Shown: in pieces, positions 5,611 to 5,741 of the stretch
How positions within the stretch are numbered: the stretch's first letter is position 1
How the letters are laid out: every line of letters begins with the position of its first letter
From: GBS-DC sp037442365
Lineage (GTDB): Bacteria > Armatimonadota > Fimbriimonadia > Fimbriimonadales > GBS-DC
Reading direction: 5' to 3'
DNA length: 5,741 nt
NCBI GenBank assembly: GCA_037442365.1
Contig: JBBIQK010000086.1
Span: 1-5,741 of the forward strand
The notes under the pieces: generated by a model
Database searches by the model: none
Told to the model about the DNA's origin: nothing
The model's input: only the letters and a program-made list of their open reading frames with translations
Program-made: the position numbers and the translations under genes

Positions 5611-5639
5611 ATGGGCTCATTGGCATCAATTTAAGCCCT
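5611..5639 (-). repeat. 29-bp inverted repeat, right copy
   Basis: The reverse complement matches 99-127 at 28 of 29 positions, with 23 identical bases in a row (5617-5639). It lies between the ndk -10 box (14 bp away) and the rightward TATAAT (7 bp away), occupying the -35 area of both divergent promoters. Its ends, GGGCT at 5613-5617 and AGCCC at 5634-5638, are complementary to each other. AGCCC is also complementary to a following GGGCT at 5643-5647, so alternative hairpins are possible. Confidence 0.9.
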
Positions 5640-5646
5640 TTTGGGC

Positions 5647-5652
5647 TATAAT
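5647..5652 (+). promoter_or_regulatory. -10 box of a rightward promoter
   Basis: A perfect TATAAT is followed by 6 nt and an ATG at 5659, the same arrangement as at the peptidase. A TTGGCA at 5620-5625, inside the 29-bp repeat, is 21 bp upstream, too far for an ordinary -35 box. At 17-bp spacing the sequence is CATCAA. Transcription probably runs rightward out of the window. Confidence 0.5.
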
Positions 5653-5672
5653 CTTAGCATGCACAACGGCAA

Positions 5673-5741
5673 CTGACATCTACTGAACAGCTGGAGAACA
5701 TCCTGCGACGACTCTTGGACACCGAAGCCGACACACTCGCG
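5673..5741 (+). CDS. 5' part of an unidentified gene, cut by window edge
   Basis: From the TAG at 5655-5657 one frame stays open to the window end and reads like the start of a helical protein: STEQLENILRRLLDTEADTL, with G/C-rich third positions from 5688 onward. It has no ATG, GTG or TTG in its first part. The first TTG is at 5715; CTG codons occur at 5673, 5691 and 5703. The ATG at 5659, which fits the -10 box, is in another frame and stops after five codons (MHNGN, TGA at 5674-5676). Either the start is unusual, a base is missing or extra, or the ATG opens a minimal leader peptide. The drawn start at 5673 is only a placeholder. The family cannot be identified from so few residues. Confidence 0.35.
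   Translation, partial: MTSTEQLENILRRLLDTEADTLA

Noticed and set aside
99..5639. Complete insertion sequence or transposon bounded by the inverted repeats
   Set aside because: No transposase, integrase or recombinase is encoded inside, the flanks show no target-site duplication, and the cargo is ordinary metabolism. The repeats are reported, but no mobile element is called.
1..5741. CRISPR array, tRNA, rRNA or riboswitch
   Set aside because: No regularly spaced direct repeats, no cloverleaf-like segment and no conserved riboswitch core were seen. The intergenic regions are all under 170 bp.

Overview
The window is GC-rich bacterial DNA with strongly G/C-biased third codon positions. It holds six well-supported protein genes, packed closely. 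Three starts look leaderless: a -10 box sits 6-7 nt before the ATG with no Shine-Dalgarno sequence. Three other genes have strong AGGAGG-type sites. This mixture, the GC content and the gene complement would fit a deep-branching, possibly thermophilic lineage such as Armatimonadota or Chloroflexota. That placement is a guess; no rRNA or diagnostic marker is present.

Layout from left to right: (1) positions 1-98 are a G-rich stretch with no clear gene. (2) One copy of a 29-bp repeat lies at 99-127, followed by a near-consensus promoter and a PepT-like M20 metallopeptidase on the + strand. (3) An alpha/beta hydrolase on the - strand is convergent with the peptidase and overlaps it by 29 bp at the 3' ends. 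(4) Divergent from the hydrolase is a small secreted protein of unknown function on the + strand, closed by a 15-bp GC-rich terminator stem. (5) A zinc-dependent secondary-alcohol-type dehydrogenase follows on the + strand. (6) A convergent hairpin separates it from a - strand pair, nucleoside diphosphate kinase (ndk) followed by an enolase-superfamily dipeptide epimerase. (7) At the right end are the ndk promoter, the second copy of the 29-bp repeat in inverted orientation, and a rightward promoter facing the start of a truncated reading frame.

The epimerase (interconverting L-Ala-D-Glu and L-Ala-L-Glu) and the PepT-like peptidase could both act on small peptides, for example in peptidoglycan peptide recycling. 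They are not in one operon, so this link is only an inference. The other genes look like ordinary metabolism.

The most unusual signal is the pair of nearly identical 29-bp sequences (28/29 matches) in inverted orientation about 5.5 kb apart, each next to promoters. They bracket all six genes. They may be copies of a dispersed regulatory site, ends of small mobile repeats, or boundaries of an invertible or mobilised segment. No transposase, recombinase or target-site duplication is visible, so the sequence does not decide between these.
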